Below the pieces are notes generated by a model that was not told where the DNA came from, did no database searches, and saw only the letters and a program-made list of their open reading frames with translations. The position numbers and the translations under genes were made by a program. Shown here one piece after another: positions 24,955 to 37,499 of a stretch of DNA of 64,000 bases. The stretch is from Saxidomus purpurata (taxonomy: Eukaryota > Mollusca > Bivalvia > Venerida > Veneridae), in the NCBI GenBank assembly GCA_022818135.1, contig JAFMSR010000002.1, positions 42,914,358-42,978,357 of the forward strand. The letters run 5' to 3'. Positions within the stretch are counted from its first letter, which is position 1. Each line of letters begins with the position of its first letter.

Positions 24955-25440
24955 ATGGACTGCACAGATGACATACACACTAATGTCACAAGGAAAGTAG
25001 GTGAGCTACTTGGAAGCAGGGACCATCGCCCAGTTTACCCCGCCATGATGGACAAAACCAGACAAGAGCCAAGCTTCCCTCGATGGAACTGTAAGTTGAG
25101 TTTATACAAGAAGCTTACTGATAACTTCTGCAAAAATATACATGTAGATGGCAGATACATCACACGAGTCACCAAAGACTTCAACGCTGCTATTCCGAAA
25201 GCTGCACATTAGTGCATTCCTGGAGGTACCAGGAGAGACTGCAAGCCATACTGGAGTGATCAGTTATCGGAAGTCAGGGGAGAGGTCGAAGCACCCCTCT
25301 TGCAAGAAAACAACATCAAGTTTCTACAAGCTAGCTAGTACCATGCCCCAAAGAGCCAACTGCAAGCCAGAAGAAAAGGCTGGAGAGGAAAATTGCATGA
25401 CTCAACCTGAAAAGGGTGGCGCAAAGCTTTGAAAGGTCAC
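24955..25440 (+). pseudogene. non-LTR retrotransposon endonuclease/linker fragment
   Basis: Reads DHRPVYPAMMDKT (endonuclease C-terminal SDHRP box lacking the S) then PRWNCKLSLYKKL, and after a frameshift CKPYWSDQLSEVRGEVEA, the linker between endonuclease and RT. Orientation is opposite to the LINE on its left; frames are broken. It may be the 5' part of the same element whose RT appears at 28.1-29.7 kb. Confidence 0.7.
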
Positions 25441-25758
25441 GAAACAGGTGAATGATGAAGGAAGCAACAACTCTGGTAGAGAATGAAACAAGAACAAATG
25501 TATTTTAATGGTTTTACGCAGTGTACTTTTTATTACAATTGTATTCGGAAAATTTGCTTGTAAGCGTACACGGCCAGGTAGAAATACCGGCGAAGGGATA
25601 TCTGAACTCGCTAAAAAATTCAAGAAACTCAGCTTAAAAGTAAAGTACTGATTTGGTTTGCTACTTGGGACATCACCAAAAGAGTAGGCAAATATATATT
25701 CCCTAGGTATAAAAATTCAGAAAAATTATTATGAAAATTAATAACTGAATTTTATAGG

Positions 25759-26007
25759 TTGCAACATTTCAAAGAAAATAACAAAATAGATATCGGTATC
25801 TTCGAAACACCTCCGATATTCACTAAGATCAGCAACAGACGACAAACGAACCTTCCCGAGTGGGATACAATTGACGACTCGGCGTTACACAGTCGGGTTC
25901 AAGAAGTCACCAAATTAATTTCGGAATACAACAACACCAGAAGGGATAGAAGGAAAGGGGAGCTAAGACGGCCAAAGTCTAGACCTCAGCATTTCTGTGT
26001 GCTATAG
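25759..26007 (+). CDS. 82-codon open frame, not recognised
   Basis: Contains NLPEWDTIDDSALHSRVQEV and a basic tail (RRDRRKGELRRPKSRP). Looks like a residue of a mobile-element protein by its setting, but I cannot assign it. Possibly chance. Confidence 0.25.
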   Translation: MQHFKENNKIDIGIFETPPIFTKISNRRQTNLPEWDTIDDSALHSRVQEVTKLISEYNNTRRDRRKGELRRPKSRPQHFCVL

Positions 26008-26362
26008 TCTTATAGCCAAAAGTGGATGCATAGATTCATAACAAGTATTTAGTCACATGGGCACAAAATTAAACAAGGGCCAGAGTACAGCCTAACATTA
26101 CTAAATATCAAAGTACTAGTACTGTTCTCTAAGAAACAACACAATACAGTGGTCTTGTAAGGACTACCTTACTGTCACACATACATATCATGCTCACTTT
26201 TTGTTCAAAGCTTAAAATCTAATGTTATTCAGTTAGCACAACAATACAGTGATGTTGCAGGGATAGCGCTACTGTCTAACACACACACAATCAATATGTA
26301 GATATATGTATCTTGATTTTGCCATTACATATTTTTAAGTCCAACTAGAGCACTCGCTCAAC

Positions 26363-27090
26363 ATGATGAGCGGCTCACAAACTAGCGCACCAAAACGTCT
26401 GATGCTTCAGAAAATAGGTGGGCAAGATATCACGAGGGAAGCATCACACGAGCTGAGCGCAAGTCACCTAAATAACTGCAGTAGTTGTAACACTAACCCG
26501 TTCCCTGGTAATGATACAAACTGTTCGGGATGCAGACTAGGATTCTGCAAACACTGTCTTCCAGAGCTTTCGACCTCATGATTAGCGGTGAAATTAAATA
26601 CTATAAATGGAACAGTGAAAGCTGCAAAACACTCATTACAGGTACTTGAAAAGCAAATGGAAAAATTAGAATTGAGAACAGAAAATAAAGTAAAAACAGA
26701 CAGAGTATATCTATATTTCAGTATTGCTGATGATGTAAACAAAAATAGTTGACGAGAGATGTAGATAAATCGACAACGGAAGGAGGGAACTGAATGTAGT
26801 ATTTTACATTACAACCTTTAAGAATGTTTCACTTGAAAATAAATTTGAAAACAATAAGATGATTAAAGGAACATCATATACATTGCAAAACAAATTGGGG
26901 TAACAGCTTTTAAGAGTTGCTTTTAAAGATAGGAAACAACGGAAAACTACACTTGTAAAAAAAAACAAGGACAATGTCGAAGAAAGGTTGAAATCAGCCA
27001 TCATCTTTAGGGACTTGACAATTGTCTCAATAGAAAAAATGTCAAAATAAATGCAGCAAATGCAAACTACCATAAAGAAAGTTCGGGTGA
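26363..27090 (+). pseudogene. LINE ORF1-like relic with Cys-rich finger
   Basis: First frame has NNCSSCNTNPFPG...NCSGCRLGFCKHCLPELS, a CxxC...CxxC...FCxxC pattern like the PHD-type fingers of CR1-like ORF1 proteins. About 400 bases later, after many stops, VEERLKSAIIFRDLT resembles the 'RxLK...DLT' motif at the end of ORF1 proteins. Degenerate. Confidence 0.55.
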
Positions 27091-27204
27091 CAAATATTCA
27101 ACTTTAAAAAGTGGCGGTTTAGCAGCTTGTTTCAGTATTGGTGCCGTGTTACACATGACAAGGCTCCTGTGATGTCCTTGATATTAATGAGATATAGCAC
27201 ATGG

Positions 27205-27760
27205 CCTCAAACACTCCCCTGTGACACACTGATCCCTTCCGGGCTCCAGGTTGATACTTCTCCATTTATTACTACACGTAGTCTACGATTGGTTAGAAAG
27301 TCTCTTAACCATTTGTAAACGTTTCCTTGTATACCATACTCCCAGACCTTCAGTAGAAGTCTTTCATGAGGAATTTTCAAATGATTATTATACAATCACA
27401 TATTGTCACATTTTTTACTGCTAAAAATTGGAGTTATGGTTAAATTGCGGCAGGTTTCTGCCCTTTTCCAATCTCCTGCTTTGAAAATTGCAATTACGTT
27501 TGCATCTTTCCACTGGCTTGTTAATTTTCCTGCTTCTATTGTTTTTCAAAGATCATTTCTGAAGGTGTAATCAGGCCAGACTCAATACTTTGATTTAACT
27601 ATGGTATTCGTGCACGTTTTAACACATTTACAAGCAATCTTCACGAAAATGGTTGTAACACCTTGTCATTGAATGCACGTGGTGTCTTCAATGCTTAGAG
27701 CAACACCATCAGCAATGTGCTCATAGAAGTAGTATTTCTTTGATCAATGTAGGACCTAGG
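27205..27760 (-). pseudogene. non-LTR reverse transcriptase fragment
   Basis: Minus strand: TSQWKDANVIAIFKAGD (about 27475-27530), then PHERLLLKVWEYGIQGNVYK, WLRDFLTNRRLRVVINGEVS and SQGSV (27207-27395). These are RT motifs: W-K-x-A-N-V-x-x-I-F-K, then the LLKL-x-x-Y-G-I-x-G segment and the QGSV box. Broken and short. Confidence 0.8.
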
Positions 27761-28079
27761 ACACCGACGGAAATAAAGAATTCGGACTTGATCGGGTCAT
27801 CATATAATAACAAATATGACAAATGTCGTTAATCCATATATCTGTGATATTCTAAGCATAATTATGATACTTTTCATCTCATACCTCTGACATTAAATCG
27901 GTGAGTATTAATTGTCTTATTTAACATGTGTCCAATCAACTGTTATGGCATTATGTATTATTGACATATCGCTCGGATAAAATCTTATCTTTGCTAATCC
28001 CGCTGATAGGAAAACATGTGTCAAATAGATTCACTGACACTAATTCCGATGTGAGTAACATCCTCATCAGCAGAAAGCA

Positions 28080-29700
28080 CCAGATAGAGGCAGAGGAGAG
28101 GAGAGATGATCGTTCAGAAAAGGTAATGGGAAAAGGCCTGACACTGAATGAGCTACAGAAATACAAGAAATCACCTGTTCAAGATGACATCACAAATGAG
28201 ATGCTGATTCACCTTCAATTAGCTGCTTTTCAATGAACACTCTTCTCGAGATTTTAATGTTAATTCGGGGAGAAAACATCTACCCAGTTTATGATTACAA
28301 CTCACGACCTTCTGCCTGCCAGACAACACTCTAAGCAACTGAGCTAACCGGGCGTCAGGTTGCACATCTCTGCACCTTAATTTTGGAGACTTGAACCGTA
28401 TAGGTAAACTTCAGAGCGTGATAATGTCCTGCAATTACCACATGTTCTGACAACCTTAGAACCACTTAATCCTACAACTGACCTTTTCGCTTGGTCACCA
28501 TTAATGTTACTTCGGGGAGAAAAACAACTATACAGTGTAGGATTCGAACCCATGCCCTTCTGCTTGCAAGCCAGACGCTGTAACAAACTGGGCTAACTGA
28601 GCCTTGAATCGCTACAATCTTCAACATTAGCTGGAGAGAAGGTAAACTACATTTACCTTAAATTTAAAGAGAGGCGACCATGACCCCATCCCCAAACAAG
28701 GAAAGGAGCGAATTAAGGGTCCACTTATCGCCCCATCAATCTTACCAGTGTGGTTGGGAAAACTATGGAGAGCATTGTGAATAAGCGAATGAAGTGGTAA
28801 TTTGAGATCAACCATATTCTTGTTAACCAACAGACTTGCTTCAAACAATTCCGTTCAACGAAAGACCAGACTTTACGCATTGCCCAGGAGCTTGAAGATG
28901 CATTAAAAACACGTCACACTTGTTACTTGGATTGATCTCCAGAGAGCATTCGACTGACGGCCTTCTTGTGAAGTTACTACGGAATGGGATCTGAGGCACA
29001 ATGTACAAGTTTATCAAGTCCTATCCGTTCAACATAGGATATAGCGTCAGTGTTCTTGGGATACAAAGTTCTTACAACGACAAGGTGCCATCAAGGAGGT
29101 GTACTGTCACCCAATCTCTTTCTTCTTTTAATAAATGAGTTTGCGTTGATCTTCCAACAGGAGTCAAAGTTGCCCTCTATGCAGACGACATTGGGTTCAG
29201 AAGAGTATGAATCAACTGCTACTAACAGGATGCAGTTGGTTCTAGGCATGCTTTCAGTACGGACAAAAGACTGCGGCGTTCAGGTAAACACAAAACAGTC
29301 TTGTACAATTATATTCACTGTGTAACCTTAGCAGAAGGGTCGTACCATCAACATTAGCTGCGTTCTGCTGCCTGAAGTGGATGAGTCTACATAGTTAGGT
29401 GTTACGTACGACAAGCGACTCGATGAGCCTCAGCTAGCAAAAACTGAAACTAGGGCTCATCAAAAGCTAGCGATACAGCGTAAATTAGCGGGTACTTAGT
29501 GGGGAGAAAGTGAGAGAATACTGAAAACAGTACTAGTATACCTAAGGACAGTAAGGCCCGCCTTGAATATAGCTCCACAGGTTGGATGACCTGGTCAATG
29601 TTGATGAAACTATGCAGGCATGTTCCTCGCATGAAGCTCTACCAAAAGTGTTAAAAAATCCATTCCATGTAGAACTCTGGTTGCTATGGCAAAAAATAGG
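28080..29700 (+). pseudogene. non-LTR reverse transcriptase relic, split by a SINE
   Basis: 28110-28240 gives KSPVQDDITNEMLIHL (finger/palm start). After a SINE insertion the frame resumes at 28620: FNISWREGKL, VVGKTMESIVNKRMKW, NHILVNQQTCFKQFRSTKDQ, then TTRCHQGGVLSPNLFLLLI (QGGVLSP box) and 'YLGVTYDKRL' near 29400. The FADD catalytic box is damaged (PSMQTTLGS where the YADD box is expected). Many stops; dead element. Family level not settled. Confidence 0.85.
28245..28612 (-). repeat. two tRNA-headed SINE units
   Basis: Minus strand: GGCTCAGTTAGCCCAGTTTG...GGGTTCGAATCC (28540-28605) has A- and B-box matches at tRNA spacing; a second unit with GTTAGCTCAGTTGCTTAGAG is at 28300-28365. Both also share 'ttcggggagaaaa' on the plus strand (28265, 28511). 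The pair interrupts the LINE frame. Confidence 0.7.
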
Positions 29701-30130
29701 AACATTAAAAATCTTCTTCTCTGAAACCACAAGGCCTAGAGCTTAGATATTTGGTCTGTAGCATTGTCTAGTAGACCTCTACCAAGTCCAAATTATAACC
29801 CCCGGGTCAAATTTGAAACCGCCCGGTGTGTCATTTTCTTTACGTAGGCATATATAGGAAAAAATTTCTCTGAAACCACAGGGCATTGAGCTTAGATATT
29901 TAGCATGTAGCATTGCCTAGTAGACACTTTTTCAAATTATGACCCTGGGGTCAATAATGGCCCCGCCCAGGGGGTTACTTGTTTACAAAGACGTATATAG
30001 GAAAACATATTTGGCATATAATTTGTTTAGTGGTCTTCCACCTTATTTGTTCAAATCGTGCCTCTTGGGTCAAAATTGACCACACCCAACAGGCAAGTGG
30101 ACTTGTACTGAAGTGAGCGATATAGGGTCA
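29690..30130. repeat. degenerate tandem repeat, about 120-150-bp units
   Basis: Units carry 'gagcttagatatttgg', 'tgtagcattg.ctagtagac', 'cccgggtcaa.tt' and 'catatataggaaaa'. Three diverged units here; the same family recurs at 42060-42560. Common in bivalve genomes from memory. Confidence 0.75.
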
Positions 30131-30241
30131 TCATGGTTCTCTTGTTAGAATTGTTGATTAAACAGTAAAGCACTAAGAAATTTTGTTTATCTGAAAAGAT
30201 AAAGTGAATCTAACATGTTCATGAGTTGTGGATAAGGAAAT

Positions 30242-30640
30242 CCCACCCGAGGGTTGAGATACGTCCAAAAACGAGGCTGTGCCGAGTTTTTTGGACGTAT
30301 CTCAACCCGAGGGTGGGTCCTTATCCCAACTCAATGGACTGGTAGATTTATTTTCTCACCGTTTAAATCGCATTTTCATACAAGTAAGAAGAAATTCGTG
30401 CAAATACAGGATGGGGAGGAAAAATGAAAATCAACTTTTTTCTCGAATTTTACTTCAAAACTACTATAGATTGATAGAAAATGATCTAACTAAGAAAATG
30501 AATACCAACAACCCTATGTTTATTTCAAAAATACATTTTACGCCATTTTTCGTTTTTAGTCGCACAATTAACGTAAAAAGTCCGGCAGCGATGTGAGATT
30601 AGCGATGTGAGATAGTTTATCTCACATGGGTAAATGCGCG
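30242..30640. mobile_element. hairpin-bearing element end
   Basis: 30242-30317 is a near-perfect palindrome: GAGGGTTGAGATACGTCC on the left, GGACGTATCTCAACCCGAGG on the right, loop about 8 bases. Farther right GATGTGAGATAGTTTATCTC (30604) forms a smaller hairpin. Probably parts of a DNA element; the limits are unsure. Confidence 0.5.
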
Positions 30641-31149
30641 GAAATATGTATCCCATAGGAGATAGAAACAGTTGAATCCTTTTATATATACAAATGTATA
30701 AATAAAAAAGTTAATAATTTGCATGTCCGGCCGTGTTTAGGAATGGTCTGTCCGTCCTCTCCATATCTCCTAGAAACCTTGTAGGAGTTTGATGAAACTC
30801 ATGTTAGATGTTAAACCCAGTAAGACGATGTGTAGAACCCTTGTGCCGGTCACGTTGGATCAAGGTCAAGGTCAAAACTTAAGGTCAAACGTGTGATTCT
30901 TGAAATCTGTGTCCGCTTCACATTTTTGTGCACCTCTGAGAGAAAACTACACAAAGTAACATTAATCCCTTTAATGTACTATATGCGGCGGGTGATATAT
31001 AGCTGTCTTTTAGACTGCCTCGTGATAATAATTTAGAATTTGGCCTTTGGAGAAAATGGTTTGAAAGAAGACAGCTGCGAATCGAATCTTCTGTTTGGTG
31101 CTTACATCATATTAAGAGAACCGCTTCCGAAAAATATGTGTGTCTGGCC

Positions 31150-34115
31150 ATCTTTCTAATACCAAAGAAATCTTACCCAGTGTTCCTTAAGGCTCTGTTC
31201 TTGGGCCTATACTTTTTACACTTTGTATCAGTGTTTTTATCCGCTTCACACAGACAAAGGCGTCGGTTGACATGATGATACAACTATCTCTGTATAAGGT
31301 AGAACAGTAATAGAAGTGCATGATACACAACAGTCAGAAGTAAATAACATTGAAGAGTGGTGCAAGCGAAATTCAGTGCGTAAAATAACAAATAACAAAA
31401 CCCATCTTGATTATTTTGTTATGGGTTAACTGCAGTGATGAACTCTGTTTTAAAACTACTTACTTAATTACTCCTAGTTTATTCAACATTGAATTGTAAC
31501 ATCCAATTCATAGTCGACAAATAACGTTCCAAATAGTAAGTACGAAGAATGAGAAACATCAGTATAAATCAAACCATTAGCTATCCACAGACTCGACGAC
31601 AAAGGGAAAGTTTCCAACTTAAATTTTTGAATGAAATGAAATTAAATGAAAATATTGCTGAATGTCAAAAAATTTACACCTATAATGCCATGGTTTTTGG
31701 TGAACTAGGAGTATTGCCTATAGAAGTTCTGATAAAAAGGAGAATTTTAAACTATTCGTGCAATATGCTCGTGAAAATCAACATTACTGTACAAATGTTC
31801 AAACTCAGTGAACAAATTTGTATGTTAATGCTTGAATTTCATATGTCAAAGAATCTTAAGAACAGCTTGGGTTTACTGAACACTGGATAAATCAGACTGC
31901 TCCGTCCCCATTGTACTTTTGTAATCTTGTAAAATTGAGATTAAAGGATCAGTATATTAAATCTTGGAACGAACGTTACAAACTTCAAAAAAAAGTTTAT
32001 GTTACAAAACACTTAAAACATCTTTTACCGACTTATCTCGAAAAAGGAATATTCTTGAATATATATCATAATGATAGAACTTGTTATCTTTGGAGTAATG
32101 CTTCTTTAGGAGATGAGTTTCGTTACATTCTGGACTGTCCGTTCTTGAATTTAGCCAAAAGGAAATACATACTTGATGGGTTTCGAGTATCAAATGCAGT
32201 GTCTTTTCAACGATAATTTCATAGCTGTGATGAGACTCCCCTCGTGAAGTTGGCATTATTTGTGAGGAAAATTATTGAAAATTTGAAATAATAGTAAATT
32301 GTGTATTGGTACTGCAGTTGGGACATGCCAAACTTGCTAACTCCAACTTTACTTCAGTTTGCCACTAACTTATTGATAAATGCTGATGGAAACATGCCAT
32401 TTAGTATTGCTAACTTGAAACTTGTTTATTGCATATATTGCAAAACTACTTGCCCTTATTGATAATCTGGTTTGAACATGCTACTTGCTTATTCAATTGC
32501 TTATCGCGGTTTGCCAATTGTATCCTTGCAACTTGCTGATATTGCTAATTGCTTTTTGAAACATACATTTGCTAATTGCACTTGCTTATAGTTGTTTTGT
32601 TAATTGCCACCCTTATGCCATTGCCACTTGATAATTGCTATGCTACTTGTAATGCTAATTGCCCTTGCTTTTGCTGAATGGTTAGAATTGCTAATTCCCA
32701 CTTGCTATTGCGGTTTTGCTAATTGCAAATTGCCACTCTGTTAATTGTCACTTGTAAATCGCATTTGCTATTTGCTACTTAGACTGCTTAAATGACTTGA
32801 CTTGATTTGTTATTGCTACAGGTCACTTGCCACTTGCTAATTGCCTTTTTGTAATTGCTTGTTGCCACTTGCTACTTGCAATATAATTGTAATTACCTTT
32901 TGCTTGTTACTAATCGCTAGTTGCAAATCGGTTATCGGTATGACTACCGAACATGGCTAGAAATAACGAACATTTGCATTATTTTTTATTGAAGTAAAAT
33001 ATTAAGTTTTTTATGTTAAAATGGAATATGCGTACCAAATATATATTATATTCAATCACTATTCAAGCTTTAATTTATACAATTTCAATACGCATCATCT
33101 GATTCATGTTATGAACATTGAACATGAGTTACTATTAAAAGTAAACAAGACACTATAATGGTGCATGTATAGATTATATATGTTATAAGTTTATTATGAA
33201 TTATTAATAATATTTCATACTGAAAATATATTTTATAAAAATAATCTTGCGGCTAAAGTCTGAACAAATTAGATGAGCAAACACCGAGCATGAACCATCA
33301 TCTGATCATTTTATATTTAAAAGTGGATTAGCAAAAAGCAATTAGAAAAGCAATTAGCTAGTAGCAATTAGAAAATTATAATTGGCAATGAGAAAATGGA
33401 AGTGCAGTGGCAATAAGCATGTGCAATAAGCAGGCACATAGCCAATGCCTTGGCATTAGCAAGTGGCATGTCCTAAGTAGCAATAAGAAAATGGCAGGTG
33501 GCAATCAGCAAGTGTCCCAACTGGCAAATGGCAAGTGGCAATTAGCAAGTGACATGTCCCAACTAGCAATAAGCAAGTGGCAATAACCAAGCGGCTATCA
33601 TAAGTGCAATTAGTATAAGCAAGTGGCATTAGCAGTGCATGTATCAACTAGCAATTAGCAAGTGGCAAGTGACAATTAGCAACTAGCAATAGGCAATACG
33701 TAAGTCGCCAAATAACAAGTGGCATGTCCAAACCTGCAATCAGCAATAAGCAAGTGGCAATTAGCAAGTAGCAAGTAGCAATTAGCAAGTGGCATGTCCC
33801 AACCCACATTCCATAAAATTGTGTATTGGTATCATTTGGGATATGAAGCTAGTCAACTTAACCAGTTTGTAACAATAAACTGATATGATTTTGTGAACTT
33901 AAACAGTTTATTATATGCAAAATATTATATAATTTTCAATAAGCTTTCATATCAAATATTACTGCAACAGTATCTGAAATTGATATATAATTGATTTTTT
34001 AAATACATTTATACTATTTGTTTGTTAACTTATGTTGCCTTTATAAGGGCTGATACTCGTATGGGCCTAGCTCTGAATAAAATTGAAAAATTGAATTGAA
34101 ATTGGGACTCTGTTA
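31150..34115 (+). pseudogene. 3' half of a non-LTR retrotransposon, with tail
   Basis: 31190 on: GSVLGPILFTL-like RT box with frameshifts, 'DTQQSEVNNIEEWCKRNSV', then YNAMVFGELGVLPIEVLIKR (31549-31890) and DRTCYLWSNASLGDEFRYIL (31911-32216), the C-terminal domain with the GDEF-x-Y-x-x-x-C-P motif. The 3' end is TATGGGCCTAGCTCTGAATA followed by an (ATTGA)-like tail at 34080-34110. A fold-back element interrupts the 3' UTR at 32312-33815. Confidence 0.8.
32312..33815. mobile_element. fold-back element of TTGCTAATTGCCACTTGC modules, 16-bp flanking duplication
   Basis: The left arm (about 32317-32945) is made of variants of TTGCTAATTGCCACTTGC; the right arm (about 33325-33803) of the inverse, GCAAGTGGCAATTAGCAA. 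The outer ends GTTGGGACATGCCA and TGGCATGTCCCAAC are exact inverses. A central 370-base AT-rich part is unlike the arms. AAATTGTGTATTGGTA is directly repeated at 32296-32311 and 33816-33831. No open frame. Non-autonomous. Confidence 0.75.
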
Positions 34116-35640
34116 TCTCCCTTGTATCGCATTTATTTACCTAGACGTTAAATGACTGATTGATTTTTATTCAGGTATAGTACACATATGTACAATTAAA
34201 ATAATACGTAAAAAGCGACATCATCAAACCGACTAAAAATTACATATATCACAGAATGCTTAAATTAACACATGAATTTTTTATATCACGTATTAAGTTT
34301 CACAATTTATAATTCAAATCAAACACATAACGAGTTGTTTGTAATTGTTCATGAACCAAATTATACAAACATTAGTAAACTAATATAATTATGTAGAAAC
34401 TCGAAAGAGCAGTCAGCTAAAATTAAGTGTGTATTTAACCTAGGATAGCCCATAAAGCCCTGAAGTTTATTTCCATTGGGGCCCTTATAAATACCTGATA
34501 AAAAGAAATGAAAAATAAGACGTTCACTTTAAAATGTAGAATTAAGTTAAAGGTACATAGATAATTCGTTCTATGCGCTACAAACAATTATATTTCATTT
34601 GATAATCAAAGGACTGAAAGTGCTGGAGGGTCGATTGTCTCTGAACAACACAGACTGTACACATACATGTGTAAATATCAGGGCAACCCATGCATGAGTA
34701 AAGTTATCAACAAACTGGAGACACAAATGTCCACAGAGTTTGACCTTTAACCATATGTGTAAACTTTACTTTTGATAGGAACCCATGTGCTTACCTTTTG
34801 CATTCAGTGACTACATGTATGTTCAACTACCCTATAAAGTATCATAGCTGTGAATGGTAACTGAGAAGTGGATTTTTACAAACCTGAACTGAAAATTCAA
34901 AGTTTGCACAACTTTTAATGTCATTCAAAATTTATGGGATTTGCCCATAGGGTTGAGTGTATTGTGTCAATAATACAAAATAAATTCCTATCCTAAATTG
35001 TAGGCAAAAACTGAACAATGAGCAAGATCAAAGAAGACACAGAGTAAATTAATAACTGAACAAGAAAAACAGTGATACAAAGTATCACAGCGGCCCACAA
35101 ACAAAACTGACATGTAAATATTCTAGAAATTGGTGATGATTGATGTTGAGGCATGGCCCCAAAAGAACCCAAGGAAACCAATTCTGGTTGTACAAGCAAA
35201 ACCTGACACGACTACTGACTGAACTTTACTGTTATCGAATAATATGTATACAGTATGTCTTATTAACATTATCCTTATAAGTTTGACATGAATGAAGTTT
35301 TCTATGATTATTTGCTGTAAAACATTTAAAATGGTTTAAAGTCTTAAAATTATAAGTAAATCAGAAGAAAAATGTAAAAAAAAAATTTAATTAGATGGGT
35401 TTCGAACTCGCGTCCGCCGCAGTAAGTCACTGCAATTTCAATTTCCAGCATCTCTACAAACTGCTACTTTAGAGTTGGAGGTAAAAAACGAGTTCTTATA
35501 AATTTGTATGTCCAAGTCGTTCGTTCGCGCATTAATAGTATTTACGATTAATTACACATTAATTACACATTTAAAGAACAATAACGAAATAATATTATTC
35601 TATTCTGAAATGTTTTTAAATTATTTAGATTTATTACTAT
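34116..35640. other. no gene seen
   Basis: AT-rich. A tRNA-like B box on the minus strand (GAGTTCGAAACCC, near 35400) may mark a SINE end. Otherwise nothing recognised. Confidence 0.4.
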
Positions 35641-35644
35641 ATAA

Positions 35645-36233
<589 letters not shown>

Positions 36234-36235
<2 letters not shown>

Positions 36236-36464
36236 ATACAGGAACATATGGCCGCTCATTTGGTTTCATTTCGCCTTTTCGCCAGTTAATTGTTCTTTCC
36301 CAAAAAGTAGCGCGTTTCTGCTTCTTTAATGGATCAAAACCTTTACTGGTGTTTCGTTTAAAGTCAAACTTGTTTCTAGAGCTTCGAATATTTTGATGAA
36401 ATATTGAAAGACAGTTCTCGTCAGGTCCCGGGTTTGAGTCTACATCACCTGCTGTATAAAGAAG
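36234..36464 (-). pseudogene. LINE ORF2 N-terminal fragment with 2A-like motif
   Basis: An open frame of 76 codons, starting after a TAA at 36465-36467 and ending at a TAA at 36231-36233. It begins LLYTAGDVDSNPGP (motif codons at 36423-36449) then DENCLSIFHQNIRSSRNKFD, the 'xHQNIRSLRNK' start of a non-LTR endonuclease. G-D-V-x-x-N-P-G-P is the 2A ribosome-skipping signature; Asp replaces the usual Glu. After the first 25 residues the text (FWERTINWRKGEMKPNERPY) is not endonuclease-like. Truncated by the homopolymer block. Confidence 0.6.
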
Positions 36465-37377
36465 TTAAAACGGCGGGGCGCGCCTAGGTGTGGACTTTTC
36501 ATGTCACCATGGTCGCGCCCCCGCCATTTCATTTTAAAATATCGGTGTTTCGAAATTCTGCTTAGGGTGGACGTCGCAATAATTGTTAACCGTGAAACGA
36601 GATAAGCTAATATTTGTCTTGTAGATTACAAGTCCTACCAAGTCTCTTGTTTGGAACAGCCTACTTGTGTACACTTTTTATTTATCCATACCACTTGAAC
36701 AATACGTATACTGACTTACTTCCATCATTATGGCGCAATCATGCATGAACTTTTGTTTTATACAATCAAAAATGTTGCCTTCAAGACGTATCATTCTTTG
36801 TGCGTTGTGTTGAGGTAACCTAGACGGAAACGTCACTTGCAATTTATTACTCATCCCTTTCTAGCTCGGCTATTCGAAGAATAATGTGGCGGCGTAGGCG
36901 TTGCACTGTCGGTTTCGTATGCAATTTATAACAAGTATTCAAATTAAATTATGGGATTGATTTGAAACTTTATTGAAGAGTTCATTTTCATTACCGTATT
37001 CGGGACCGTTTCCTGATCTGGGAAATATAGTATCCACAAGACATGTATCATTGCTGCAGATTGTATCATCAACAGGAGAATTTGCAGTCAGACTTTCGTT
37101 CTTTTTTCAGAGCTCATTAAACTTCCCAGAAGCTGAGTTATTTTCTTCGGACCGTGCAGTTAAATGACTCTGAGAGTCTTCATACGATATTTCCTCAAAT
37201 ACCGAACGCTTCGAGTAAATCCAAGAGTCAGAAACATTGCAGCAAATTAATTATACGAGGGATATTAAGTATGTTTCGAGACAAGCCTTATAAAATCAAA
37301 CTTATGTGACTAAAGGACGGCACATTTCATATATATAATTATCATACACAATCTTTTAACGTGAATTTACGTTTCAG

Positions 37378-37499
37378 ATCGAGATATCCAAGACCTGAAA
37401 GCAGCAAAGCTGCAGATGACCTTTGTAAACTCGGGAGACAGTGTACACAGCAGCAACAAGAACGCTTCTGCAGCTGTAGTGACGCACAGCAAACTATAA
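37378..37499 (+). CDS. possible terminal exon of an unknown gene
   Basis: TTTACGTTTCAG precedes a 40-codon frame ending in TAA: DIQDLKAAKLQMTFVNSGDS then VHSSNKNASAAVVTHSKL. The composition (GC richer than its surroundings, Ala/Ser/Lys codons) looks coding, but I found no upstream exon and recognise no family. It could be a processed fragment. Confidence 0.3.
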
